Of a stretch of DNA of 64,000 bases, positions 6,141-14,662 are shown piece after piece. Within the stretch, counting starts at the first letter, position 1; each line of letters starts with the position of its first letter. The notes below the pieces were generated by a model. That model was given only the letters and a program-made list of their open reading frames with translations, searched no databases and was not told the DNA's origin. Source of the stretch: JBBTXJ01 sp964636345 (lineage in GTDB: Bacteria; Patescibacteriota; Patescibacteriia; Magasanikbacterales; JBBTXJ01); NCBI GenBank assembly GCA_964636345.1, contig CAZWRL010000001.1, positions 1 through 64,000 on the forward strand, given 5' to 3'. The translations under genes and the position numbers were made by a program.

Positions 6141-6171
6141 AGGTGGTTAGTGATACCGCCTTTTATTTTTT
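6140..6171 (+). terminator. terminator of glpX
   Basis: An 8-bp stem AAGGTGGT / ACCGCCTT (one G-T pair) with a 7-nt loop, then a T-rich run. It runs into the 3' end of the convergent Nudix gene. Confidence 0.75.
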
Positions 6172-6723
6172 GAAAAGTTTAATTTTCCGGAAGATATGGG
6201 TAACTGGGGGCGTGAAGTGAAGACGCGCCATTTGAGATTTTGTATACCACCGCAGGTGTATAGATTCATGCGGGTTTTTCTTGATCTTTCCTTTCGCATG
6301 GATAAGGTAGAGGCGCCAGAAATGCTTATTCACACCCCGGGTGCATGGATCTGGATCAATCAGGCCTTGAAAAATGAGTTGTTTATCTTTAATAGTAAGT
6401 CCGGTCTCCTCTTTTACTTCGCGCGCGAGCGCCTTAATCATTGTTTCATGTTTATCAACGTGGCCGCCGATAGTGGCATAGAGGAATGGCCAGTGGGTAC
6501 GCTTGGAGATAAGATATTTTCCATTTTGTTCAATGAGCGCGCCCGCAGAAAAATGAATTGGACCTTGCGCGGTATGGCGCACCTTAGTCGGCCCCGTCAG
6601 CTCTATAAAACGTGGATTGGTCTTACCGCACGCACGACAGTGAAACAGTAAATACTTACCTTTGTGAAGCACTTTTAGCTTAGGTGATTTACAGATAAAA
6701 CATCCGCGAATTTCTTTAGTCAT
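6163..6723 (-). CDS. Nudix hydrolase with N-terminal zinc ribbon
   Basis: 186 aa from ATG 6723; a longer start at 6795 or 6747 is possible but adds residues that do not look conserved. The N-terminus has a CxxC...CxxC zinc ribbon (CFICKSP, CRACGK; about residues 8-36), then a Nudix domain with a complete box at about residues 90-112 (GHVDKHETMIKALAREVKEE). The ribbon-plus-Nudix layout recalls NADH pyrophosphatase (NudC) and related nucleotide-diphosphate hydrolases, but the overall sequence is not clearly NudC. It is followed downstream on the - strand by nothing within its operon and is convergent with glpX. Confidence 0.8.
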   Translation of the reverse strand: MTKEIRGCFICKSPKLKVLHKGKYLLFHCRACGKTNPRFIELTGPTKVRHTAQGPIHFSAGALIEQNGKYLISKRTHWPFLYATIGGHVDKHETMIKALAREVKEETGLTIKDKQLIFQGLIDPDPCTRGVNKHFWRLYLIHAKGKIKKNPHESIHLRWYTKSQMARLHFTPPVTHIFRKIKLFKK

Positions 6724-6796
6724 ACAAATAGATTGTGCCTTGTACATCCAAAAAAAGAAAGGGCTGAGTAGGCCCTTGGAGAAGAACGTATGCACT

Positions 6797-7372
6797 CTAG
6801 GCGACTGAACGCCACCATTCTAGAATTTTGGCCGTCTGTTCATCCAGGGTGGAGCCACCGTTGTTATTGTGCAGAAGCAGTCGTCTCGTCATGCCGGATT
6901 GCGCAAATGCCTGACGGAAAAGGTCGCGTTTCTCAATGAGCGTTGGAAGGGAACGATCAGCGTGGCCAGAGGTGCCCCGAGGATTTGCCGCGTGACGCGC
7001 CTCCAGCGTGGCATCGTCAACATCAAGTAGCACAAGACCCACTTTCAACCGGTTCAATTCGTCATCCAGCACGCGGTAGTCCTGCACAATCCCAAGGTAG
7101 AGCTGGCAGTAGACAATGTCGGTAAGGTGCAGTCGAACAATGAGGAGCTCATCGTGTTTCACCGCCGCGATCAAGGGAAGGTGCGCTTCGCTTCTTTCTC
7201 TGAAATATTGCGAAAGCGCTTCTGTTCCATGCGCTTGCAGCGCTTTGCGGTAATATCCACTTGTTCTGATCACCACTGCATTTTTACAGGTTTGCAGGAG
7301 CGTTGCAAGCATAGCATCTTTTCCGCAATAGTTTGATCCCTCAATGATGATGCGTGGAGGGATGAGTTGCAT
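6797..7372 (-). CDS. P-loop nucleotide/nucleoside kinase-like protein
   Basis: 191 aa. Start ATG 7372 has AAAGGAG immediately upstream, better than the ATG at 7390. A P-loop reads EGSNYCGKD at about residues 10-18; a DR-type segment and an aspartate-rich VLLDVDD strand follow. The layout resembles the thymidylate-kinase/deoxynucleoside-kinase superfamily, but it is too divergent to assign a substrate. It lies 74 bases upstream of the zinc-ribbon Nudix gene on the same strand, so both may act in nucleotide pool clean-up. Confidence 0.65.
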   Translation of the reverse strand: MQLIPPRIIIEGSNYCGKDAMLATLLQTCKNAVVIRTSGYYRKALQAHGTEALSQYFRERSEAHLPLIAAVKHDELLIVRLHLTDIVYCQLYLGIVQDYRVLDDELNRLKVGLVLLDVDDATLEARHAANPRGTSGHADRSLPTLIEKRDLFRQAFAQSGMTRRLLLHNNNGGSTLDEQTAKILEWWRSVA

Positions 7373-7434
7373 GTTGCTCTCTCCTTTCACTACTTTAAGC
7401 GTATCATTTCTATTCTAACGTGTCAATTCCTTAT

Positions 7435-7463
7435 TTGCGTAAGCGATATTAATAATGTATTAT
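7435..7463 (+). promoter_or_regulatory. promoter of EEP gene
   Basis: TTGCGT (7435-7440), a 17-bp spacer and TATTAT (7458-7463). The predicted start at about 7470 is six bases before ATG 7476. The same TTGCGT-N17-TATA pattern occurs at 23212-23240. Confidence 0.55.
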
Positions 7464-7475
7464 GCAAATTCACTT

Positions 7476-8249
7476 ATGCTTCGTCTCATGCTCTACAACA
7501 TTTATAAGGGCAGTGGCAAGCGCGTACCGTTCATTGCAAAAATAGTAAAAGATGCAAAACCTGACATGTTAGGTTTACTTGAAACAGTGGCATGGGGAGA
7601 AAATGAACTCCAGAGATTTGCGCGTGTATCGGGACTGCCACACACATTTTTAGGGAAAGCCAACACAAAGTATGATATGGCGCTTTTAGGCGTGCATACT
7701 CCGCAAGAGGTCGTCAATATACAAGAAGGATTCTGGCATACGGTTATCCGTGCGGTCTACCAAATTACTTCGATTGAAGATCTCGCGATCTTTCTCGTCC
7801 ATCTCAATCCCAAGGATACAGATGCCCGACTCAAGGAGGTACGGCGATTGGTTGAACTGACTCGCTCGTATCGCCACACGGTGATTATGGGGGATTTCAA
7901 TTCACTTTCACCACATGATCCTTACGACCATAAAGCGCTTCTTAAACTTCTACGCAAACAGAATATTGAGAAATTTGGTGTAGGGCAGCTTCGATTTGAT
8001 TGTATAAAATTTGTTGAAGCCCAAGGGTTTATAGATGTAATGTCTACGCTGAACAAACCATTTACTTCCACGGTTCCAACTCCAATGAATGTAGACAAAA
8101 TGCATGCCGCCCCACTTCGGCTTGATTATGTATTTATCTCCGAAGGGCTCAGACCGTTCCTGCGTGATGCGACAACGCTCACGACTCCACTGGCGGACAG
8201 CGCTTCAGATCACTATCCTCTCTTGGTTGATTTCGATTTAGTGCAATAA
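7476..8249 (+). CDS. endonuclease/exonuclease/phosphatase (EEP) family protein
   Basis: 257 aa. EEP fold hallmarks: an N-terminal LRLMLYNIYKG strand holding the metal-binding Asn, LGLLE with the catalytic Glu, MGDFNS with the Asp/Asn pair, and a C-terminal SDHYPLLV with the Asp-His pair. Such enzymes cut phosphodiester or phosphomonoester bonds in DNA, lipids or nucleotides; the substrate here cannot be read. ATG 7476 is chosen because the promoter's transcription start falls beyond the ATG at 7455. It is divergent from the kinase-like gene. Confidence 0.85.
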   Translation: MLRLMLYNIYKGSGKRVPFIAKIVKDAKPDMLGLLETVAWGENELQRFARVSGLPHTFLGKANTKYDMALLGVHTPQEVVNIQEGFWHTVIRAVYQITSIEDLAIFLVHLNPKDTDARLKEVRRLVELTRSYRHTVIMGDFNSLSPHDPYDHKALLKLLRKQNIEKFGVGQLRFDCIKFVEAQGFIDVMSTLNKPFTSTVPTPMNVDKMHAAPLRLDYVFISEGLRPFLRDATTLTTPLADSASDHYPLLVDFDLVQ

Positions 8250-8263
8250 GTTCTGGTTTGTGC

Positions 8264-8292
8264 TTGACATTCTCCGCGCTTTGGCGTTTACT
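8264..8292 (+). promoter_or_regulatory. promoter of yvcK-like gene
   Basis: TTGACA (8264-8269), a 17-bp spacer and TTTACT (8287-8292), with AAGGAGG about 8 bases before the ATG at 8319. Confidence 0.75.
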
Positions 8293-8318
8293 AGAAGAGG
8301 GCAAGCCAAGGAGGATGT

Positions 8319-9344
8319 ATGAAACGGGTGGTAACGATCGGAGGAGGGAGCGGGCAGTATGTGCTTCTCTCTGGGTTGCGTGATGTGCCGTTCCTTGAAA
8401 TCACGGCTATCGTGAGTACCGCGGATTCAGGCGGATCATCGGAGATATTGCGCAGGGAGCGAGATATACTGCCGGTTGGCGACTTTCGTCGTTGTCTGGC
8501 CGCGCTTGCGACCACCGATGACGCGGATCTTCGTTTTTTCTTTATTGATGAGGGGCGATTTGGCGGCGATGGGGCGCTCGCGCAACATCCGCTCATGAAC
8601 CTTGCGCTTGCGTACGGGGCGGAGAATGATGTTGGGAAATTCCTTGGCGCGCTTCAGCGCATGGAGCGGTTGCTCAAGGTTCGTGGCCATGTGTTTCCCG
8701 TTACCCTTGCCAAAGTTGACTTGTGCGCTGAATTTGAGAATCACGAGATTGTGCGCGGCGAGCATTTGATTGATAAGGGTGAGCATGCGGGAACCGGACG
8801 CATTACGCGGCTCTGGCTTGAGCGTCGTCCTGACGGCAAGAAGGATAGGAAGCAGATCCAACCGTTTAAGACCGCGCTTCAGGCGATCAAGCAGGCGGAT
8901 GTGGTGATTGTTGGACCCGGCGATCTTTTCACGAGCATTCTTCCCAACGTCGTGGTGCCTCGCGTTGCGGAGGCATTGCGCGTAGCAAAGGGAAAATTGG
9001 TGTTTGTAACGAGCATCATGACGAAGCGCGGCGAGACAAGCGGTTTTGACGCGGTGGATTTCTTCACGGTCTTTGAGCAATACATCGGCCGTGAAGTTGA
9101 TTATGTGGTATGCAACACCACGATGCCTTCAGAGAAGGCCATTACGCGTTACGCCAAGCAGGAAGCCGAGCCGGTGAGTACGCTCCGCCTCCTTGAACCA
9201 GCCATTGGCCGGGATGAGGGTTGGTATCTTGGTCGTCATCTGGTGCCAACCGATCTACTCTTTGAGGAGCCGAGCGGCTTTACGCGGCATCATTCGGAGA
9301 AGCTAGCCCATGCGGTGTATCGGATTATTCATGGGTTGCTTTAG
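8319..9344 (+). CDS. yvcK: YvcK/CofD-family protein (gluconeogenesis factor-like)
   Basis: 341 aa, close to the family's usual 310-330. The N-terminal GGGSGQY nucleotide-binding loop (residues 8-14), STADSGGSS (about 34-42), PVGDFRRCL, and the VGPGDLFTSILPN motif at about 200 are typical of the YvcK branch of the CofD superfamily. YvcK proteins bind UDP-GlcNAc and link carbon metabolism to wall precursor supply; they are not the F420 enzyme CofD. It is a single gene with its own promoter, Shine-Dalgarno and terminator. With glpX nearby it fits control of gluconeogenic carbon toward envelope sugars (inference). Confidence 0.85.
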   Translation: MKRVVTIGGGSGQYVLLSGLRDVPFLEITAIVSTADSGGSSEILRRERDILPVGDFRRCLAALATTDDADLRFFFIDEGRFGGDGALAQHPLMNLALAYGAENDVGKFLGALQRMERLLKVRGHVFPVTLAKVDLCAEFENHEIVRGEHLIDKGEHAGTGRITRLWLERRPDGKKDRKQIQPFKTALQAIKQADVVIVGPGDLFTSILPNVVVPRVAEALRVAKGKLVFVTSIMTKRGETSGFDAVDFFTVFEQYIGREVDYVVCNTTMPSEKAITRYAKQEAEPVSTLRLLEPAIGRDEGWYLGRHLVPTDLLFEEPSGFTRHHSEKLAHAVYRIIHGLL

Positions 9345-9356
9345 ACAGGTTGTTTT

Positions 9357-9384
9357 AGGCCTATTGTTAGGCCTTATTTTTTTT
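9357..9384 (+). terminator. terminator of yvcK-like gene
   Basis: 7-bp stem AGGCCTA / TAGGCCT with loop TTGT, then a run of eight T. Confidence 0.85.
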
Positions 9385-9435
9385 GCTTAGTAGAGATAAT
9401 TTGTTTAATTTTAGCCAAAATATTGCCGTCAGGGC

Positions 9436-9464
9436 TTGACAAAATCCTCTGGATATGGTATACT
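9436..9464 (+). promoter_or_regulatory. near-consensus promoter of GC-rich lipoprotein
   Basis: TTGACA (9436-9441), a 17-bp spacer and TATACT (9459-9464). It is the best-matching promoter in the window. A leader of about 55 bases and a GAGGAG Shine-Dalgarno (9512-9517) follow. Confidence 0.85.
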
Positions 9465-9524
9465 ACTCTGTTCTTTGAGAGTGGAAATAAACAACGTTGG
9501 GGCAATGCCCCGAGGAGAATGCAG

Positions 9525-9986
9525 ATGACCAGGCGTAATTGGGAGTTCGTGGCGGTGCTCGTGGTGATGACGATCGTGGTGATGCAGACGGCCGGGTGCG
9601 GGACCCAGTGGTCGGGCAGGGTCCACATCCCGGTCGGCGACGGCGGGGAGATCGGGATCGGGAGCGGTAGCGGCGTCGGCGTGGACGAGGTCTCCGAGAC
9701 CATGCCCACGCCCGAGGTTCGCGGTCGCACGACCGCGCTCTACAACCCCACCTCCAACTGGAAGCGCGTGCTCATCGAGGACTCGATCGTGTCCCTCGAG
9801 CCGCACCAGAACCTGTACGTGGTTCGGAGCACCCCCTACGGGTACCAGCTCCGGATGTGCACGTACGACGGCCAGGGCGTCTACTTCCTCGGCGAGGGTT
9901 CGCTCAACGTGAGCGAGCCGCAGGGCGTGATGCAGAATCACACCTTGTCCAACACGGGCCGACCCGCCGCGGAGTGCTCCTTCTAG
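9525..9986 (+). CDS. small GC-rich lipoprotein
   Basis: 153 aa. It has a signal peptide with a hydrophobic stretch (residues about 7-19) and lipobox QTAGC, so it should be lipid-anchored. A Gly/Ser/Val-rich stretch (about 35-50) follows, then a compact region with Tyr/Arg-rich strands and two further Cys (in RMCTYDG and near the C-terminus) that could pair. ATG 9525 has GAGGAG at a good distance. The gene is visibly richer in G+C than its neighbours (third positions nearly all G or C), a sign of recent transfer or different codon selection. With its near-consensus promoter and strong terminator it may be highly expressed. The family is not recognised. Confidence 0.75.
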   Translation: MTRRNWEFVAVLVVMTIVVMQTAGCGTQWSGRVHIPVGDGGEIGIGSGSGVGVDEVSETMPTPEVRGRTTALYNPTSNWKRVLIEDSIVSLEPHQNLYVVRSTPYGYQLRMCTYDGQGVYFLGEGSLNVSEPQGVMQNHTLSNTGRPAAECSF

Positions 9987-10007
9987 GAGCGACACGTCAC
10001 GCGGCGC

Positions 10008-10051
10008 GAGGGGCCATCGGATTCTACATCCGGTGGCCCCTCTTCTTTTTT
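10008..10051 (+). terminator. strong terminator of GC-rich lipoprotein
   Basis: A 15-bp stem (10008-10022 with 10028-10042, one G-T pair) with a 5-nt loop, followed by a T-rich run. Confidence 0.9.
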
Positions 10052-10085
10052 ATCCCCCAATATTTTAGCGACGGGGGATTTTTTG

Positions 10086-10094
10086 TGCTATAAT
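10086..10094 (+). promoter_or_regulatory. extended -10 promoter of secretion operon
   Basis: TGC-TATAAT (10086-10094) is a perfect extended -10, 26 bases before ATG 10121. I see no good -35 at the right distance. Confidence 0.6.
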
Positions 10095-10120
10095 TTTTGT
10101 ATGTTACTTAACGTGCGTCA

Positions 10121-12904
10121 ATGACCGCACAGTTTCGTTATACAAAAGGGTTGCTTTTGGTTTTACTGCTATTTTTTAGTTTTTCAATAGTTGCTCCTGT
10201 TTACGCGGAAGCGCCGGCGGCAGGCGCTCCGGCAGCGAGTTCCAAAGATGAAGATGATGGTATCATTGCAGGCGCAGTGAAAGGTATTTTTGATTCTTTA
10301 CTTGGGTTCATTGCCACCCTTTTCCTCATGGTTGCCAGTTTGCTCGCGGGTATTCTTGGCATGTTTATCTCCCTCCTTTTGAGCGTTGCCTCGTATAATA
10401 ATTTTATTAACGCGGGCGGGGTTATTATCGGCTGGACGTTGACGCGCGACATTGTGAACATGTTTTTTGTCGCGGTATTTTTGGTTATCGCGCTGGGAAC
10501 GATTATCGGCAAAAAGGAGTATCACATCAAAAACGCGCTCCCCAAATTCGCGCTTGCCGCTATTCTGGTCAATTTTAGCCGGCTCATTCTTGGACTTATT
10601 ATTGACGCGTCGCATGTCATCATGATGACGTTTGTCAATGCCATTCAACAGGTGGGGGGCGGTAATTTTTTGGCAGCGTTTAATATCCAAGCAAATTTTG
10701 AGCTGGCCAAAGACGCAGGGCTTTCCGGGTTTGATCAACTACTCACGGCCATTATGAGTGTGCTTTTGGTTTTTATTGCCACGGTTATTGTGGGAATGTT
10801 CGCGCTCATGCTCGTTATGCGAATGGTTGGACTCTGGATATTAATTGCCGTGTCGCCCCTTGCGTTTTTTTTGCGGAGCTTGGATTCAAAAAGTTTTCAA
10901 AAATACTACGGTGATTGGGAGGGAAAGTTTAAGGTAAATGTTTTGATGGGACCGGTGATTGCATTTTTTTTGTGGCTTGCGCTTGCCATGTCGCAAGGCG
11001 GTAAATTATATTCCAGCGAGGTAAAGGGTGCATCGGACGCGGAAGCGCAAAAGAATTTGGAAGGAAAACCCGGACTGGTTGGTTCTACCATTTCTACCAT
11101 TGAGGGTTTGAGTTCGTTTATTATTTCAGCGGCGTTGTTTTTGTTTGCGTATCAACAAGCGCAACAATTTGCCAAAGAGAGCGGTATACCGGGAATGGAT
11201 AAGCTGGTGGGTAAGGCGGGTGATTTTATGAAGAAGGGCGCCAAGTATGTGAGCGGATATAAGGCGGCGCGCGCGGTTGGGTCATACACGGTAGGCGCCG
11301 GAGCGCGCTGGGCGTTGCGTGCGGGAGCCGGATTGGCGCGCGGTGCAGTGGGGCTTGGTAAAGTGGTTGCTGGCGGATATGCTGCTGGTGGTATGCGTGG
11401 CGCGGCGGGTGCACTTGGCGGTGCGGCGGCTGGCGCAGCACGCGCACTGCCTGGCGCAGCCATGGGAGCGGTTCGTGCGGCGGCCGTAGTTGGCGGATTG
11501 AAGGGCGCGGGTATCGCGCTTGCCGCTGGTGCCGCTGGTCTTGGCGCGACTGCAGCTGCGGGAATCAAGGGTAAACTTGGTGAAGTTGCCTCAAAGGATA
11601 TAGAGAAGTTTGGCAAGGTTGACTCCAATTTGTCTAATGATCAGTTGTCTGATGTGATGCGAAGAGGCGGCGCGCGCGGTCAGGCGGCAGGATTGTCACT
11701 TGCAAAGCGCGGGTATCAATTTACAGAGACAGAGGCCAAGACAATGCAGGCATTGCTTGCCGGCAATGGGCCATCTGAAAAACAATTTAAGGATAGCTTA
11801 AAGAAAAGTGCGCCGCATCTTGCGTATGATCTTTCCGATCCGAAAAAACGCAAAGAAATGTTGCGTGATCCGGAAGTGCAAACGAATAATCTGCCACGCG
11901 AAGCGTTTGAAGGGCCACATGGCGAAGCGCTCATGAGTGATATGCTTGAAGATTTGGGTTCAAAGGGTCTTGGTAAACAAATTAATAGTTTGCGTAACCC
12001 TGACGCGCGCAAGGCGGCGCTCAATGTGATGCGTACCTCCACCATCCCCACCGCCTTTCGTGAGCGTGGTACGCATGTGGCGCGGCTTGGCGCAACAACC
12101 GACACTACCGCAGGGACTGTTCACGGTGAACTCCACATGAAACGCGCCGCGCTTGCGGCGCTTCCCGCGGGTAATACGATGACGAATCGGCAGAAAAAGA
12201 TTGATCTTGAGCGTGATATACGCAAGCTTGAGGGTGAAAAAAGCGCGCTTGAAACACGGGTGAGTGCCGGTGTTGATCTTGCCAAGTTGCACGCTCAAGA
12301 GACAGGTCGGCCAGATCAGACGGTTGCTTCTTTGTCATCTGCCGAGCAAGCATCGCTTCTACCCGATCTTGTTCAAGAAGTAGGAGTTGGGGGCTTGAAA
12401 CCTGAAGCGCTCCAGAATCCTGAAGTGTTGGCGGCAATTGAGAAAACTGCTGGTGATCGGTTTGGCGATGCCATGAAAAAGTTGGATCCGGAAAAGATGC
12501 GGGTGGTTGTAACGGCGGTTGCCAATATTAATAGCGTCTCTGCCCCACCAGAGCAGGTGCGTGTTAAGGTGCGGGTATCCGGTGATTTTACCGGCGTTGA
12601 GGCAAATCCAGAGCGCGCTGTCATTATACAACAAGCAGTTTCAGTTATGAATTCTCGCGAATTGGCGCAGGTTAAATTAGATACACTGGGCGGCACGAGA
12701 GATGATTTTTATAGTGCGTTGACGCAGAATCCTGGGGCGGTTAGGGGATTGAATCGGGCGGAGGGGATGAGTCAAGCAAAACTTGATGAAATTGAAGCCG
12801 AGGTCAAAAAACGTGCCGTCACCGATCCCGCAAAATTTGGTGCGCTTGCGAAGGAAATAGGCAGTTGGAATAAAGGAAAGGGTGGCGGAGGGCGAGGACC
12901 CTAA
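10121..12904 (+). CDS. large VirB6/TrbL-like membrane protein of type IV secretion-like system
   Basis: 927 aa. It has a signal-peptide-like N-terminus (residues about 9-30, ending VYAEA), then about six to seven membrane segments up to residue 350 (two around 55-90, then near 105-120, 140-155, 205-245 and 325-340). A very Ala/Gly-rich stretch at about 390-490 leads into a long hydrophilic tail. Position and topology match the VirB6/TrbL-like channel protein that precedes PrgI and VirB4 in Patescibacteria gene clusters. The Ala/Gly stretch is low-complexity and could cross or line the membrane. First gene of a six- or seven-gene operon with gaps of 2-10 bases. The assignment rests on context and topology, not on a clear motif. 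Confidence 0.7.
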   Translation: MTAQFRYTKGLLLVLLLFFSFSIVAPVYAEAPAAGAPAASSKDEDDGIIAGAVKGIFDSLLGFIATLFLMVASLLAGILGMFISLLLSVASYNNFINAGGVIIGWTLTRDIVNMFFVAVFLVIALGTIIGKKEYHIKNALPKFALAAILVNFSRLILGLIIDASHVIMMTFVNAIQQVGGGNFLAAFNIQANFELAKDAGLSGFDQLLTAIMSVLLVFIATVIVGMFALMLVMRMVGLWILIAVSPLAFFLRSLDSKSFQKYYGDWEGKFKVNVLMGPVIAFFLWLALAMSQGGKLYSSEVKGASDAEAQKNLEGKPGLVGSTISTIEGLSSFIISAALFLFAYQQAQQFAKESGIPGMDKLVGKAGDFMKKGAKYVSGYKAARAVGSYTVGAGARWALRAGAGLARGAVGLGKVVAGGYAAGGMRGAAGALGGAAAGAARALPGAAMGAVRAAAVVGGLKGAGIALAAGAAGLGATAAAGIKGKLGEVASKDIEKFGKVDSNLSNDQLSDVMRRGGARGQAAGLSLAKRGYQFTETEAKTMQALLAGNGPSEKQFKDSLKKSAPHLAYDLSDPKKRKEMLRDPEVQTNNLPREAFEGPHGEALMSDMLEDLGSKGLGKQINSLRNPDARKAALNVMRTSTIPTAFRERGTHVARLGATTDTTAGTVHGELHMKRAALAALPAGNTMTNRQKKIDLERDIRKLEGEKSALETRVSAGVDLAKLHAQETGRPDQTVASLSSAEQASLLPDLVQEVGVGGLKPEALQNPEVLAAIEKTAGDRFGDAMKKLDPEKMRVVVTAVANINSVSAPPEQVRVKVRVSGDFTGVEANPERAVIIQQAVSVMNSRELAQVKLDTLGGTRDDFYSALTQNPGAVRGLNRAEGMSQAKLDEIEAEVKKRAVTDPAKFGALAKEIGSWNKGKGGGGRGP

Positions 12905-12913
12905 ATTTACGGT

Positions 12914-14218
12914 ATGATTCATTTTACTCCACAAAAGGTTGAAGAGCTTACCGCAAAAGCGTTGCCAAAGGCGCGTGAGCAGGCGGCTGTTTTGGTTCCC
13001 GTTGTTACGGCAACGGTTGGTGGTTTGATTGATAATTCCACGCGGGCAAAGACACTCGGGAAGATGTTTGGGTGGGCTGCGCTTGGGGGCGCGAATTATC
13101 TGCGTGACATGCCGCAAGAAATTATTGAAACATTCGGCACGGCGGAAGATGTGGCGTATACCTTGTGTGACCGCGTGCTTGAGGCGCATGGTGATTTATT
13201 TAAACCGTTTGTTGAACATATTGATGCCATTCGCCGGCCATGGCAGGCGAAAGTGAAACAGGATGTGATGAAGGAGCGTGCTGCGGATGGGCCGGGAGCA
13301 GTGATTGCGCCGACGGTGGTATTGCCAGTGATTGCGCCGCTTGAAGAGGCGCCGGTGAATGGCGGTTTGAAACATCAAGATATTGCTGATCGGGTGAATG
13401 CGCGTTTGGCAATGGTGGAACAGTTGGCTGGCGTGACATTTACTAATCCCGACATGGCGGAACGCTTTCGCCATGCGTTGCGCTGCGCGCTTGGTGGCGT
13501 GAAAAAGTTGGATGAGGTGGCGCGACAACTTGCGCTGGTGCCGGATCGCGGCGGACTCGGCATGGGACAGGAGGAAGTGCAGGAGATTGTTGGTTTGCTT
13601 GAACGGCTTCATGCCAAAGAAGCGGAACAAGCAGAGCGGGCGCAGATGAAAAAACCAGAAACGCCGAAGAGTATGTTGCCGATGGTGGTTGGCGAGATTG
13701 CTTCATCATCTTTACCCTTCGACTCCGCTTCGCTTCGCTCAGGGACAAATATTACTCGCAATGACACGTCTCAAAAACTTGATGAATTGATTCAACAAAG
13801 CGCGGCGAATGATTCAGTTGATCTTTCGGCACTTGCTACCGGCGGCGCGGATCTTGCGGCGTCGCGCAAAATGCATGATGTGATTGCCCGGCCGCTTACC
13901 ATGGGGCCGCTTGAAGAATTGCGCACGCTTGATGTGACGGATTTCAGACGTTTGGCAACCAAAGCCGGCGCGGCAGTGGATAAAATTAAACAAAAATTGG
14001 AATTATTGCGTGACGATGGCGTTGACCGGTACGCGGCGGGCATTAAGGCGTGGCGCGGAAGCCCGCTCTACTTTCTGTATGTGGATATGGTGCAGGAAGG
14101 ATTGGTGGAAGGGCGCGCGCTGGAAGATATCGCCGCGTCAGATACCAATGATCCGGAGCGTTTAAGTGGCGAAGAACTGAAAAGTATAGTAGAATTAAAT
14201 AAGTCATTACGATTTTAA
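12914..14218 (+). CDS. uncharacterised soluble protein of secretion operon
   Basis: 434 aa, no signal peptide or membrane segment, mostly helical by composition. I recognise no family. It lies nine bases after the VirB6-like gene and two bases before PrgI, so it likely serves the same apparatus. Residues about 261-284 are translated from palindromic repeat sequence (13694-13766), giving a Ser/Asn-rich insert that is unlikely to be part of the original fold. This region is probably a surface loop or linker, since the frame stays open after it. Confidence 0.7.
   Translation: MIHFTPQKVEELTAKALPKAREQAAVLVPVVTATVGGLIDNSTRAKTLGKMFGWAALGGANYLRDMPQEIIETFGTAEDVAYTLCDRVLEAHGDLFKPFVEHIDAIRRPWQAKVKQDVMKERAADGPGAVIAPTVVLPVIAPLEEAPVNGGLKHQDIADRVNARLAMVEQLAGVTFTNPDMAERFRHALRCALGGVKKLDEVARQLALVPDRGGLGMGQEEVQEIVGLLERLHAKEAEQAERAQMKKPETPKSMLPMVVGEIASSSLPFDSASLRSGTNITRNDTSQKLDELIQQSAANDSVDLSALATGGADLAASRKMHDVIARPLTMGPLEELRTLDVTDFRRLATKAGAAVDKIKQKLELLRDDGVDRYAAGIKAWRGSPLYFLYVDMVQEGLVEGRALEDIAASDTNDPERLSGEELKSIVELNKSLRF
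13694..13766. repeat. composite palindromic repeat inside coding sequence
   Basis: GAGATTGCTTC at the left and CTCGCAATGACA at the right are the inner and outer parts of the TGTCATTGCGA-type element. Between them sits a second palindrome type, CCCTTCGACT ... CTCAGGGACAA (about 13715-13747). The whole is read in frame in the 12914 gene. Confidence 0.65.
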
Positions 14219-14220
14219 GT

Positions 14221-14661
14221 GTGCCACAACAGTTCGCGGTGCCACAATTTATTGACGCGGAAGATAAAATTATGGGGCCGGTAACGGTGCGCCAGTTTTT
14301 AATTCTGATTGTAGCCGCGCTCGGGGCGTTTATCATCTGGAAGCTCGCGACGTTTTGGCTCGCGATTGTGCTGGCGGTGTTATGGTTTATTCTCGCGGTT
14401 GTGGTCGCATTTGTAAAAATTAACGGGCAGAATTTTCATGTTTTTTTGTTAAGTTTTGTGCGTACGCTGGTGAAGCCGAATCTCCGCGTGTGGAAGAAAG
14501 ATTACACAAAAGAGGAATTAACCGCTTTGATGCAGATGGCGCCCAAGGTAGTGGTTAAAGAAGCGGCGGTTCAGAAAGAACGGGTGGCGCGCGGACGTTT
14601 GAGTGAATTATCGCTCACGGTTAATTCCGGCGGCGCGTTTGATCCAAAGGATTACGAATAG
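14221..14661 (+). CDS. PrgI family membrane protein
   Basis: 146 aa starting at GTG 14221, two bases after the previous stop. The N-terminus (FAVPQFIDAEDKIMGP) and two adjoining membrane helices at about residues 22-65 are characteristic of the PrgI family, small membrane proteins that accompany VirB4 ATPases in Gram-positive-type conjugation and in Patescibacteria clusters. The remaining 80 residues are charged and cytosolic. It is expected to anchor the VirB4 ATPase near the channel. Confidence 0.8.
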   Translation: MPQQFAVPQFIDAEDKIMGPVTVRQFLILIVAALGAFIIWKLATFWLAIVLAVLWFILAVVVAFVKINGQNFHVFLLSFVRTLVKPNLRVWKKDYTKEELTALMQMAPKVVVKEAAVQKERVARGRLSELSLTVNSGGAFDPKDYE

Positions 14662-14662
14662 T

